64,000 nt of DNA, from assembly GCA_002705055.1 (NCBI GenBank), contig PAHY01000063.1, forward strand, positions 79,808 to 143,807, written 5' to 3'. This document shows positions 43,401-52,024 of the stretch, piece by piece. The notes beneath the pieces were generated by a model. That model was not told the origin of the DNA. It saw only the letters and a program-made list of their open reading frames with translations, and did not search any database. Both the position numbers and the translations under genes were made by a program. This DNA is from Planctomycetota bacterium (GTDB taxonomy: Bacteria > Planctomycetota > UBA1135). Every line of letters starts with the position of its first letter. Within the stretch, counting starts at the first letter, position 1.

Positions 43401-43496
43401 CTTGCCGAGCTGAATCCAGCCCACGACCAGCAGCGCGAGGAAGATCAGATTGACCCCCACCGGGTTGCCGACCGAGAAGCGCAGGAGAGCGTTCAT
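40380..43496 (-). CDS. RND multidrug efflux permease (HAE1/AcrB family)
   Basis: An inner-membrane proton-driven pump of 1038 residues, normal for the family. The first helix is followed by LPREVFPEFAKDTVEITVVYKNASPDEIARLC and the porter domain. The proton-relay helix reads LGLVVDDAIVVVENCFRYVERG (two Asp), and the second half repeats with LTGVAVNDALVLVDFVNQHRREG. The last helices end in MSATLMTLILVPVGYVVLEDL. The gene overlaps the adaptor gene stop as ATGA. No outer-membrane factor is next to it; the TolC-family gene at 11530 is a possible partner. Confidence 0.95.
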   Translation of the reverse strand: MNALLRFSVGNPVGVNLIFLALLVVGWIQLGKLPREVFPEFAKDTVEITVVYKNASPDEIARLCVIPLEEAADGVQGTAEISSISTQEAARVFVRLHPGTEVQPYLDELRQEVEQIEDWPEDAEDPRVFEQKVQFPVITVSLFGNLAEADTRAIAEELRDRVKGISNVSSVTLLGLRDPELRVEIRPGALERYGVSLQEVAQALGVQVLDLPGGSLETEAGETVLRVLGEETDPSRLAQRVVRGTPEGGLVRLGDLATVRQGFERALTVSRYNGYETVALQIAKDPQGDVIDIVNGVRAIVDEARPELPQGISIGLSSDFSIYVKNRLRTLLQSGLFGLALVLLVLWVFLDARTALMTAVGIPVAVMGGVIAMSWLGITMNMLSMFAFILVLGLVVDDAIVVVENCFRYVERGMKPIDAALVGAREVAWPVVTTIATTVAAFGAILLIDGELGQWMRPVPWVASLTLAASLIEALVVLPSHFAEWIKPDLIEQPQEGKQRRRWYDGLQRLYEASLATALRHRYPALLAAGGALLIAGVLFQFGHLKFVLLPKFEAKLFMVNVETPTSNSLEQTFETLEHFEDRIAEMPAFELESFVSLAGANYSDAQNYKVGAHLGQVFVELAEGGERTRTTEQIQADLREAFGNPPGVQRVDFIAPQAGPQGKPIEMWISGPDAASLAALSAEVRGFLSSFAGVRDVRDDLLPGAREIRFRVTDEGRMLGFSEAMLARQVLGAFYGDRATILRLDGDPANLLVRLPETARFDFSTLRSLRVKTPAGAWTELARVAELEDASGLAQVTRRDREQSVTVTADVGEEANAREIMQQVVARFADASERYPGTSITYGGDQEATRESMESLVEAMALSFLIIYFLLAFLFRSYLQPVVVLLSVPFGALGVFYGFALIGEPLSFMTMLGVLALTGVAVNDALVLVDFVNQHRREGHSLLEAVQRAGAVRMRPVIITSLTTIGGLLPLAFFASGQARFLAPMAMAIVFGMVSATLMTLILVPVGYVVLEDLKALASRLRSRLTPRSESESAARS

Positions 43497-44779
43497 CGCA
43501 GAGCCGTGGGCGGCAGGTCCTCGAGCACCAGCACCGGTCCGCCGTCGACCGGCGACTCGAGGTTGTCGGTGGCGATGGTCTCGCCGGCGCGCAACCCGGC
43601 CAGCACCGGATGCCAGGTGCTGCCGTCGGCGCCGATCCAGGCGCGGCCCAGTCGAATCGGCCGCAGCTCCGCGCGCCCTTCCTGGACGACCACCGCGCGC
43701 GCGCCTGCGGGATCGAGTCGGTACTCACTCGGTCGCAGCCAGATCCCGCTGCGCTCGCCCAGCATGACGGTGGCCTCGACGAAGGCTCCGGCGGGAAGCT
43801 GATCCTCCTGGTTCGGCAGGACGCACTCCAGGGTGCGCGCTCGACTCATCGGCTGGGCCTTGGGACTGAGCCGTCCCAGTTCGACCTCGCGCTGCAGCGC
43901 CGTGCCGTCTTCGAGGCGAAAGGCCGGGAACTCCAGCAGGACGCGAGCACCCTGCTGGATCCGCAGGTCTGCGCCGTTCGGGATCGACAGCCGGACGCGC
44001 AGGCTGGAGCGATCCACCAGTGCGGCGACCGGGCTGCCCGGCGCGAGCCATGCGCCTTCCTCGACGTGCACCTGCGCGATCTCGCCCGCGAAAGGCGCCC
44101 GCACCACGACCCGGCTCAGTTCGTCCTCGACCGCGGCGAGGTTCTGCTGGGCCTGCGCCACGCCGGTACGCGCTCCATCCACGGCGATCGCTGCGGCGGC
44201 TGCGGCCGCTTCGGCCACCTGTAGCCGCCCGCGCGCCTCGACCCAGGCCTGCTGGGCTCGGTCGCGGACCGACTCCGGCACATCCCCGGAAGCGGCCAGC
44301 TGCTCCTGACGCTCGGCTTCGCGGCGGGCCAGCGGCTCGGCCTCGGCCGCAGCGGCCTGCTCGGCTTCGGCGGCGCGCAGTTCACCGCGCGCCAACTCGA
44401 CCTGGGCCTCAGCCACTTCGACGGCCGCTTGGGCCTGAGCGCGCTGCTGCTCCAGGCGTCCGGCATCGAGGCGGAGGAGCTCCTGCCCGGCTTCGACCTG
44501 CTCGCCGACCTCAAGCTGCGGCGCGCGCCAGTGGACCAGGCCGGACTGGTCGGCGGCCAGCAGCGCGTGGCGCACCGGGCTGGTCTCGCCGTAGGCGCGC
44601 AGCCGCTCTGGACGGGCCTCTGCAGCCAGGGTGCGGACGTGCACCGGGGCCGCGGCAGGAGCCGGCGCGAGCGGAATCGGCGGATCCGGACGGCTGACCC
44701 ACAGCGCGCCGAAGATCAGCCCCACGACGACCACCACCAGGAGGCCGGAAACCCATGGGGATGTCGCCTTCGCTGCCAT
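43493..44779 (-). CDS. RND efflux periplasmic adaptor (membrane fusion protein, HlyD family)
   Basis: 428 residues from ATG 44779; a longer frame to 44878 would enter the trigger-factor promoter region. One N-terminal membrane helix (WVSGLLVVVVVGLIFGALWVS) anchors it. The lipoyl half HWRAPQLEVGEQVEAGQELLRLD is followed by a long coiled-coil hairpin rich in Ala, Glu and Gln (residues about 100-210), then VVRAPFAGEIAQVHVEEGAWLAPG and the beta-barrel. It bridges the RND permease to an outer-membrane duct. A TATAAC lies nine bases before the ATG. Confidence 0.93.
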   Translation of the reverse strand: MAAKATSPWVSGLLVVVVVGLIFGALWVSRPDPPIPLAPAPAAAPVHVRTLAAEARPERLRAYGETSPVRHALLAADQSGLVHWRAPQLEVGEQVEAGQELLRLDAGRLEQQRAQAQAAVEVAEAQVELARGELRAAEAEQAAAAEAEPLARREAERQEQLAASGDVPESVRDRAQQAWVEARGRLQVAEAAAAAAAIAVDGARTGVAQAQQNLAAVEDELSRVVVRAPFAGEIAQVHVEEGAWLAPGSPVAALVDRSSLRVRLSIPNGADLRIQQGARVLLEFPAFRLEDGTALQREVELGRLSPKAQPMSRARTLECVLPNQEDQLPAGAFVEATVMLGERSGIWLRPSEYRLDPAGARAVVVQEGRAELRPIRLGRAWIGADGSTWHPVLAGLRAGETIATDNLESPVDGGPVLVLEDLPPTALR

Positions 44780-44788
44780 CGTGCCCAG

Positions 44789-44794
44789 GTTATA
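44789..44794 (-). promoter_or_regulatory. -10-like TATAAC before the RND adaptor
   Basis: Minus-strand TATAAC, nine bases before the adaptor ATG, in the 104-base divergent region shared with tig. Confidence 0.5.
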
Positions 44795-44867
44795 GGCTGG
44801 ACGCGCAGCCGCCGCGAGGGGAGAATCTTCACCCTTTCCCCGAGCCCAAGACCGGCTGCGGGAACAG

Positions 44868-44873
44868 CAGAAT
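44868..44873 (+). promoter_or_regulatory. tig: -10-like CAGAAT before tig
   Basis: CAGAAT lies ten bases before the proposed GTG start of trigger factor. Confidence 0.5.
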
Positions 44874-44883
44874 CCCACCCATC

Positions 44884-46215
44884 GTGGCGCACACCACCCA
44901 ACCGATCGAAGTTCAGGCCGAAGAGCTCGGCCCCTGCCACCACAAGCTGACGGTCAAGGTCCCGGCCGCTCGCATCGCCGAGGAGTACGACCACAGCTAC
45001 CAGGCTGCCGGCAAGAACCTGTCCATCCCGGGCTTCCGCAAAGGCAAGATTCCGGTCGAGATGCTGCGGACCGTGCTGGGCGACCAGGTCGCCGACGACG
45101 CCAAGCAGCACCTGTTCGAGCACGTGGTCCGCGACGCCGTGACCCAGGCCGAGCTCGTCCCGCTGCGGGTCGTCAACTTCGACATGGATAAGTACGAGGT
45201 CGACGAGGAGCAGGATCTCGAGTTCGAGGTCGAGGTCGAGACCGCGCCCAACGTCGAGCTGCCCGACTGGGACGAGCTGGACGTCATCCCCGAACCGGTC
45301 GTGATCGAGTCCGAGCAGGTCGAAGCCGCGCTGCAGGACATCAAGAACCGCTCGCCGCGCTTCGACGAGGCTGAAGAAGGCCAGGGCCTCGACTCGGAGC
45401 ACGCGGTCGAGATGGACCTGGTCTACGTCAAGGATGGCGAAGACGGTCCGGACGCCCAGGACATTCGCCTCGGCCTCGACGCCCCGCTGTACGGCGTCGA
45501 AGAAGACGAGTGGACCGAGAAGATGAACGGCGCCAAGGTCGGCGACGAGATCGAGCTGTCCTGCACCTTCGAAGAGGGTTTCTCGAAGGAGGACTGGGTC
45601 GGCGAGAACGGGAGCGTCAAGCTGACCGTGAAGAAGGTCATCAAGCCGCGCGCCGCCACCGACGAGGAGATCGCCGAAGAGGCGCAGCTCGATGTCGAAG
45701 AGCTGGGCACCAAGCTCAAAGAGCGCATGGAAGCCGAGGCCGAGCGCAACGAGCGCAACCGCCAGGCCGACGAGATGCTGCAGCAGATCCTCGACAAGCG
45801 CCCCTTCCAGCTGGCCAGCAACATGGTCGAGGAAGAGACCAAGCACAACATGGAGCAACAGGTCCAACAGGCTGTCCAGCAGGGCGCCGACGAGGACGAG
45901 GTGCGCCAGCAGGTCGAGGAGCGCCGCGAGGAATTCGCCGCCGCCGCCGACCAGCGCCTGAAGAGCTATTTCCTGGTTCGCCGCATTGCGCAAGAGGAAG
46001 GCATCAAGGTCACCAAGAACGAGATGCAGCAGGCTCTGCGGGCGATCAGCCGTCACCACGGCGTCGACGTCAAAACCGTCGAGAAGGTCTACACGGAACA
46101 GGGCCGTCTGGACGATGTGGCCAGTGACATCCTCACCGGCAAGGTGCGGGCCTTCCTCATGAAGAAGGTCGAGGAGAAGCACGGCGCCGTTGAAGGCGAG
46201 ACCGCGGAAGCCTAG
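44884..46215 (+). CDS. tig: Trigger factor, ribosome-associated chaperone and peptidyl-prolyl isomerase
   Basis: 443 residues from GTG 44884; the frame runs further upstream, but the extra residues have no family similarity. The ribosome-docking signature is [15 protein letters not shown] at about residues 48-62. The FKBP-like middle domain starts near 150 ([18 protein letters not shown]), and the long helical C-terminal arms are rich in Glu and Gln ([21 protein letters not shown]). It binds nascent chains at the ribosome exit. It leads a tig-clpP pair, with five bases between them, as in many bacteria. Confidence 0.96.
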   Translation: MAHTTQPIEVQAEELGPCHHKLTVKVPAARIAEEYDHSYQAAGKNLSIPGFRKGKIPVEMLRTVLGDQVADDAKQHLFEHVVRDAVTQAELVPLRVVNFDMDKYEVDEEQDLEFEVEVETAPNVELPDWDELDVIPEPVVIESEQVEAALQDIKNRSPRFDEAEEGQGLDSEHAVEMDLVYVKDGEDGPDAQDIRLGLDAPLYGVEEDEWTEKMNGAKVGDEIELSCTFEEGFSKEDWVGENGSVKLTVKKVIKPRAATDEEIAEEAQLDVEELGTKLKERMEAEAERNERNRQADEMLQQILDKRPFQLASNMVEEETKHNMEQQVQQAVQQGADEDEVRQQVEERREEFAAAADQRLKSYFLVRRIAQEEGIKVTKNEMQQALRAISRHHGVDVKTVEKVYTEQGRLDDVASDILTGKVRAFLMKKVEEKHGAVEGETAEA

Positions 46216-46220
46216 GCTCC

Positions 46221-46829
46221 GTGTACACGACCATGGACGAACTCAACTCCTACTACACGATCCCCTACGTCATCGAGAAGACGGGGCGCGGCGAGCGCAC
46301 CTACGACCTCTACTCGCGACTGCTCGAGGATCGGATCATCTTCCTGGGCACCCAGGTCGATGACCACGTGGCCAACGCCGTCGTGGCCCAGCTCTTGTTC
46401 CTGGCCAAGCAGAACAAGAACCAGGACATCCAGATGTACATCAACAGCCCGGGTGGCTCGGTCACCGCAGGCCTGGCGATGTACGACACCATGCAGTACG
46501 TCGATTGCGATATCGCCACCTACTGCGTGGGCCAGTGCGCCTCGATGGGCGCTGTGCTGCTGGCCGGCGGCACCAAGGGCAAGCGCTTCATCCTGCCGAA
46601 CTCGCGGGTGATGATTCACCAGCCCTGGGGTGGCACGCAGGGCACCGCTTCCGACATGGAGATTCAGGTCAACGAGATCCTGAAGCTCAAGACGAAGCTG
46701 AACGGCATCCTGGCGCATCACTGCGACAAGTCGATCGAGGAAATCGAGCAGGCCACCGACCGCGACTACTTCATGAGCGCGGAAGAATCGGCGGCATTCG
46801 GCATCGTCGACACAGTCATCGGGGCTTGA
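46221..46829 (+). CDS. clpP: ATP-dependent Clp protease proteolytic subunit
   Basis: 202 residues from GTG 46221, ten bases after GGAAG; an ATG at 46233 is an alternative with no ribosome site. The catalytic serine is in [10 protein letters not shown] (about residue 108) and the histidine in VMIHQPWGG (about 133), with the Asp region further on. [25 protein letters not shown] and [21 protein letters not shown] are standard. The 14-mer forms the degradation chamber fed by ClpX. A strong terminator follows the stop. Confidence 0.97.
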   Translation: MYTTMDELNSYYTIPYVIEKTGRGERTYDLYSRLLEDRIIFLGTQVDDHVANAVVAQLLFLAKQNKNQDIQMYINSPGGSVTAGLAMYDTMQYVDCDIATYCVGQCASMGAVLLAGGTKGKRFILPNSRVMIHQPWGGTQGTASDMEIQVNEILKLKTKLNGILAHHCDKSIEEIEQATDRDYFMSAEESAAFGIVDTVIGA

Positions 46830-46844
46830 TTCCGCGGCGATCCG

Positions 46845-46883
46845 GCGGGAGGCAGCGATTTCGCTGCCTCCCGCACTTTTTCT
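46845..46883 (+). terminator. Rho-independent terminator after clpP
   Basis: A perfect 13-bp GC-rich stem (46845-46857 with 46862-46874), loop ATTT, followed by ACTTTTTCT. This is the best terminator in the window. It separates clpP from clpX. Confidence 0.93.
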
Positions 46884-46951
46884 GCCCGCTCGCGTGCTGG
46901 GAGAGTTGCAAAAAGCCCTTGCGCCTGGCCGCGAAGCACCCGTTCATGGCG

Positions 46952-46957
46952 TAGAAT
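46952..46957 (+). promoter_or_regulatory. clpX: -10-like TAGAAT before clpX
   Basis: TAGAAT lies eight bases before the clpX ATG, just downstream of the terminator. There is no ribosome site between, so the mRNA is probably leaderless. Confidence 0.6.
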
Positions 46958-46965
46958 TGGCTCCA

Positions 46966-48279
<1,314 letters not shown>

Positions 48280-48308
48280 CCGGGCGCGTTCAGCCGACTA
48301 CACCATTC

Positions 48309-50024
48309 ATGGGAATCGCCCCCCTGCTCCTGGCCGGGGCTCTGCTGCAGACGCCGGCCCCCACCAGCGCCCCCTTCGAACTCGAGCTGCCGGACGGCTA
48401 TCCCGCCTTCCAGCGCGCGGATCTGCCCGATGGCCCGGCCTGGGTCTCGCTGCGCGAGACTCCGCCTGCCCAGTTCGAGCTGCGTCACTTCCTGCTCGCC
48501 GCCCCGGGCGCGCGCGCGGATCTGGTGGCCGCCAATCTGCGCCGCGAGCGCTGGGAGCCGCTGATGCGCGGCTTCGGCAGCGAGATCAAGCCCTGGGAAG
48601 GCCGCTGGGCCGGGCTGGCTGCGGCCGGGCACCGGATTGACTACGTCTATCAGGATCGCTCGCAGACCATCGTGCAGCGCTTGATCGTGGAGGACGATCA
48701 CCTGGTGATCGGCACTTGGGAGGGCGACCGCCGCAGCGCCGCCGCAGCGGAACAGGCGCTCGACAGCTTCGTGCTGCCAGCCTCGTGGCGCCCCGACAAG
48801 GCCCCGCAGTTCGACGAGCAGCGCGGCCTCGGGCCGACGGCCGACCCGCTGCCGCCGATCGGCCACTTCGCGGTGGCGATCGATGCGACCGACCCAAGCT
48901 GGGAACAGGTCGGCTTTACGATCGAGTTCACGCCCGCAGACGGCCGCGATCCGAGCGATGCGCAATGGCGCCTCCCCGACGGCGCCGTCGTCGACGAGGC
49001 CACGCCGACGCGGGTCCGCTATCGGCTGAGTTTCGTTGACGAGGAAGGCAAGCTGCTGCCCCGCGCCGGGATCACGCCGGGGCCAAGCTGCCTCGCGGGG
49101 CTGGCGCCCGGCTGGCTGGCGCTGCCGGCGAGCCTCGCCAGCGCGGACGGCCGCTACGCGGCGCCCGCGGTCAGCCTGACGGTCCGCAGCGTGCCGCACC
49201 TGACGGCGCTCAGCGACGTCCGCACCGCGCGGACCTTCCTCGAGGAGCAGATCCGGGTCACCGAGTTTGAGCGCCGCCGCGGCGGCGGAGCCTGGCCGAT
49301 CTTCGCCCTCGGCTACTACCAGTTCGAGGCGGTCGACGAGCGCCGCGTGGCGATTCGCCGTTCGGCCGAGTCCCCCAGCCCCGAGCGCCCGATCCGTCTG
49401 CTGGACACCCTCACCAAGACCGGCGTCCAGCTGTGGTCCTCGGCGCAGCCCGAATGGTCGGTCATGACCTTCCCCGGCGCGGGCGATGCGGTGCTCGGCA
49501 GCGTCCTGGTGCTCGACGAGGGCAATCGCTGGCTGCGCGACCCGCTCGATGCCGAGTGGATCGACGGCAGCCGACGCGCCGGCCTGGCCCGCAAGCTGGG
49601 CTACTTCTGGTTTGGTCGCCAGCTCGCCGGTCGCGGGCACGGCGCCGTCTTCCTCGAGGCCTCGCTTTCCGAATATGCCGCCTGGAGGCTGCTCGAAGCC
49701 AGCGGCGCGACCCGCGACGCCAAGGCCATGCAGCGCCTGTGGATCGAGGCCGAGCAGAGCGCGGGCCCGCTGCCGCGGCCGCTCAGCCTGATGCCCCGCG
49801 AGGATCTGGCCGGCGCGCGTCGCCTCATGACCCGCGGCGCGCTGGTCTGGAAGGCCATCGAAGACCGCGCCGGACGAGCCACGCTGGACCGTATCCTGGA
49901 GGAACGGCTCGCGCGCGGCGGCGACTGGACCACCGAGGACCTGCGCAGCGCGCTCGAGGCGTCCACCGACCGTGAATGGGGCGACTGGTTCCGCCAGCAC
50001 GTCTACGGCCGCGCCCTGCCCTGA
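48309..50024 (+). CDS. Exported M1/M61-like peptidase homologue lacking the zinc motif
   Basis: 571 residues with an N-terminal signal peptide (MGIAPLLLAGALLQTPAP). The middle is beta-rich (IDATDPSWEQVGFTIEFTPADG; YRLSFVDEEGKLLP). The C-terminal half keeps the gluzincin outline: LARKLGYFWFGRQLAG, FLEASLSEYAAWRLLE where an M1 enzyme has the glutamate helix, then ALVWKAIEDRAG and SALEASTDREWGDWFRQHVYGRALP, the M1/M61 tail. No HExxH is present, so it is probably not a peptidase. It may bind peptides or act structurally. Confidence 0.6.
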   Translation: MGIAPLLLAGALLQTPAPTSAPFELELPDGYPAFQRADLPDGPAWVSLRETPPAQFELRHFLLAAPGARADLVAANLRRERWEPLMRGFGSEIKPWEGRWAGLAAAGHRIDYVYQDRSQTIVQRLIVEDDHLVIGTWEGDRRSAAAAEQALDSFVLPASWRPDKAPQFDEQRGLGPTADPLPPIGHFAVAIDATDPSWEQVGFTIEFTPADGRDPSDAQWRLPDGAVVDEATPTRVRYRLSFVDEEGKLLPRAGITPGPSCLAGLAPGWLALPASLASADGRYAAPAVSLTVRSVPHLTALSDVRTARTFLEEQIRVTEFERRRGGGAWPIFALGYYQFEAVDERRVAIRRSAESPSPERPIRLLDTLTKTGVQLWSSAQPEWSVMTFPGAGDAVLGSVLVLDEGNRWLRDPLDAEWIDGSRRAGLARKLGYFWFGRQLAGRGHGAVFLEASLSEYAAWRLLEASGATRDAKAMQRLWIEAEQSAGPLPRPLSLMPREDLAGARRLMTRGALVWKAIEDRAGRATLDRILEERLARGGDWTTEDLRSALEASTDREWGDWFRQHVYGRALP

Positions 50025-50027
50025 GCC

Positions 50028-50963
50028 ATGCACCTCAAGATCTACTACCACCGGGACTTCGATGGGATCTCGGCCGGCGCGATGTTGGCCGAGGCGCTGG
50101 AAGCGACCGGCCGCGAGCAGGAGGTGCAGTGGTCAGGGGTCAACTTCGATCGCACTCTGGCCTGGGATGAGTTTGGCCTCGGCGAGCGCTTTGCCGTGGT
50201 GGACTTCCACTTTCATCGCCGCGCCGAGTACTGGTTCGACCATCACCCGACCACCTTCCTGACCCCGGAAGACGAGGCTGCCTTCACGCCCGACGACCAC
50301 CGTCGCTTCGATCCGGCCTCGCCCTCGTGCCCGCCGATCATCCTCGAGCACGCCCGCGAAGCATGGGGCTGGGATCCGGGCAGCCGCTACGACGAGCTGG
50401 TGCAGTGGTCGAACATCATCGATTCGGCCTCGTTCAAGAACGCCAAGCAGGCGCTGTTTGACCGCGACCCGGCCCTGCGCATCATGCGCGCGCTCACGGC
50501 GGCACCGAACTATCACTTTCACGATCGGGTCCTGCACCTGATCCGCACGCAGCCGCTGGTGCAGGTCGCCGATGACGTCGACGTCGACGACGCCTACCAA
50601 CGCGCCGCGCGCAACCGCGACAAGGCAATCGATGCCTTCCCGGCGACGATGCTCGAGCGCTCGGTCACCGCGATGCTCGCGGACCTGCGTTCGAAGAAGA
50701 TTCGCCGCGAACGCTTCGCGCCCTTCTACCTCTACCCCGAGCTGCACTACGCGGTCACGATGCTGCCGACTCGCGCCGGCGTGCACATCACGGCAGCCTC
50801 CAACCCATGGAACCGTCCGTCCAACCCGGTGCACCTCGGCAATCTGCTGAAGCGCTACGGCGGCGGCGGCCATGAAGGTGTGGGCGGCTGCAACCCGCCG
50901 AACAATCGCAAGGCCGAAGAATGGTCGCGCGAGATCTACGACGAGATCGCCCACGTGACATGA
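50028..50963 (+). CDS. DHH-superfamily phosphoesterase
   Basis: 311 residues. The metal site is built from YYHRDFDGISAGAML at 6-20 (family motif DxD), AVVDFHFH near residue 60 and YWFDHHPTTF near 72-81 (the DHH motif). The C-terminal DHHA1 part ends in KRYGGGGHEGVGGCNP. Members cut pAp, nanoRNA or cyclic dinucleotides; this branch is divergent between the two domains, so I do not choose. It lies between the M1-like gene and rlmN, and its stop overlaps the rlmN start as ATGA. Confidence 0.88.
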   Translation: MHLKIYYHRDFDGISAGAMLAEALEATGREQEVQWSGVNFDRTLAWDEFGLGERFAVVDFHFHRRAEYWFDHHPTTFLTPEDEAAFTPDDHRRFDPASPSCPPIILEHAREAWGWDPGSRYDELVQWSNIIDSASFKNAKQALFDRDPALRIMRALTAAPNYHFHDRVLHLIRTQPLVQVADDVDVDDAYQRAARNRDKAIDAFPATMLERSVTAMLADLRSKKIRRERFAPFYLYPELHYAVTMLPTRAGVHITAASNPWNRPSNPVHLGNLLKRYGGGGHEGVGGCNPPNNRKAEEWSREIYDEIAHVT

Positions 50964-52024
50964 GCGACTCCACTCCGGCGCCGCGCCTGCTCGACCTCCA
51001 TCCCCGCGATTGGCCCGCGTGGTTTGAGCAGCGTGGTGCGCCGGGTTTTCAGGGGCGCAACGCGGCGCGTTGGGTCTTCCGGCGCGGGGCGACGAGCTGG
51101 GAAGAGATGACCGACCTCCCGGCCGGGCTGCGCGCTCAGTTGGAAGCAGAGCAGCCGCTGATCACCGCGGTCTGCGAAGCGCGCTCCGAAGCCGAAGATG
51201 GCGCGGTCAAGCTGCTGCTGCGGTTGCCGGATGGCGCCTCGGTCGAGGCCGTCGGCATGCCCGGCACGATGGGCCGCACGCTCTGCCTGTCGAGCCAGGT
51301 CGGCTGCGCCGTGCGCTGCGCCTTCTGCGCCAGCGGCATGGAAGGCGTCGAGCGCAACCTGAGCCGCGCCGAGATCCTGGAGCAGGCGCTGTACCTGCGC
51401 CGCGAACAGGGCGAGTTCCAGCGCATCGTGATGATGGGCATGGGCGAACCCGGCCACAACCTCGACGCCGTCCTGGCTGCCCTCGACAGCCTGATCGACC
51501 CCGAAGGCATGGATTTCGCCGCGCGGCGGATCACGCTCTCGACCGTCGGCCCCAAGGGCGCGCTCGAGCAGATCGCCCGCTGGGGCAAGTCGATCAACCT
51601 GGCGCTGTCGGTCCACGCCCCGGACGACACCCTGCGTCACGAGCTGGTTCCCGGCGTTCGGAAGCGCTCGCTGGCCGAGACTCTCGACGAGGCGGACCGC
51701 CTTTTCGCGGCCACAGGGCGCGAATACACCGTCGAATACGTGTTGCTGGCCGGGGTGAACGACGGTAACGAACAGGCCAGCGCGCTGGCCGCGCAGCTGC
51801 GCGGACGACGCTGCCACATCAATCTGATTCCGTACAACCCGGTGCCCGAGTTCGGGTTCCAACGGCCGGAACTCCCCGATCAGGAGGCCTTCACCGCTCG
51901 GCTGCGCCAGGCGGGCCTCTCGGTCACCCTGCGCCGAAGCCTCGGCCGCCAAACCGACGCCGCCTGCGGCCAGCTGCGCCGCCGACAGCGCAACTCACCA
52001 CCACGCCCTCGCTTCTCCGCGTGA
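50960..52024 (+). CDS. rlmN: Dual-specificity RNA methyltransferase RlmN
   Basis: This radical-SAM enzyme methylates C2 of A2503 in 23S rRNA and A37 in some tRNAs. It has 354 residues from ATG 50960. The Fe-S cluster cysteines CAVRCAFC are at residues 116, 120 and 123, then MMGMGEPGHNLDAVLAAL, RITLSTVGPKGALEQIARWG, INLALSVHAPDD, and INLIPYNPVPEFGFQRP. The second catalytic cysteine is in TDAACGQLR near residue 336. The stop overlaps the GTG of the next gene as GTGA. Confidence 0.96.
   Translation: MSDSTPAPRLLDLHPRDWPAWFEQRGAPGFQGRNAARWVFRRGATSWEEMTDLPAGLRAQLEAEQPLITAVCEARSEAEDGAVKLLLRLPDGASVEAVGMPGTMGRTLCLSSQVGCAVRCAFCASGMEGVERNLSRAEILEQALYLRREQGEFQRIVMMGMGEPGHNLDAVLAALDSLIDPEGMDFAARRITLSTVGPKGALEQIARWGKSINLALSVHAPDDTLRHELVPGVRKRSLAETLDEADRLFAATGREYTVEYVLLAGVNDGNEQASALAAQLRGRRCHINLIPYNPVPEFGFQRPELPDQEAFTARLRQAGLSVTLRRSLGRQTDAACGQLRRRQRNSPPRPRFSA

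Noticed and set aside
40674-43802. A 1042-codon open frame on the plus strand, opposite the RND permease
   Set aside because: It mirrors the permease gene, is rich in His, Gln and Arg with no folded-domain pattern, and is a common by-product of high-GC codon bias.
46906-46911. TTGCAA as a -35 box for clpX
   Set aside because: It is 40 bases from the TAGAAT, far from the usual 16-18.
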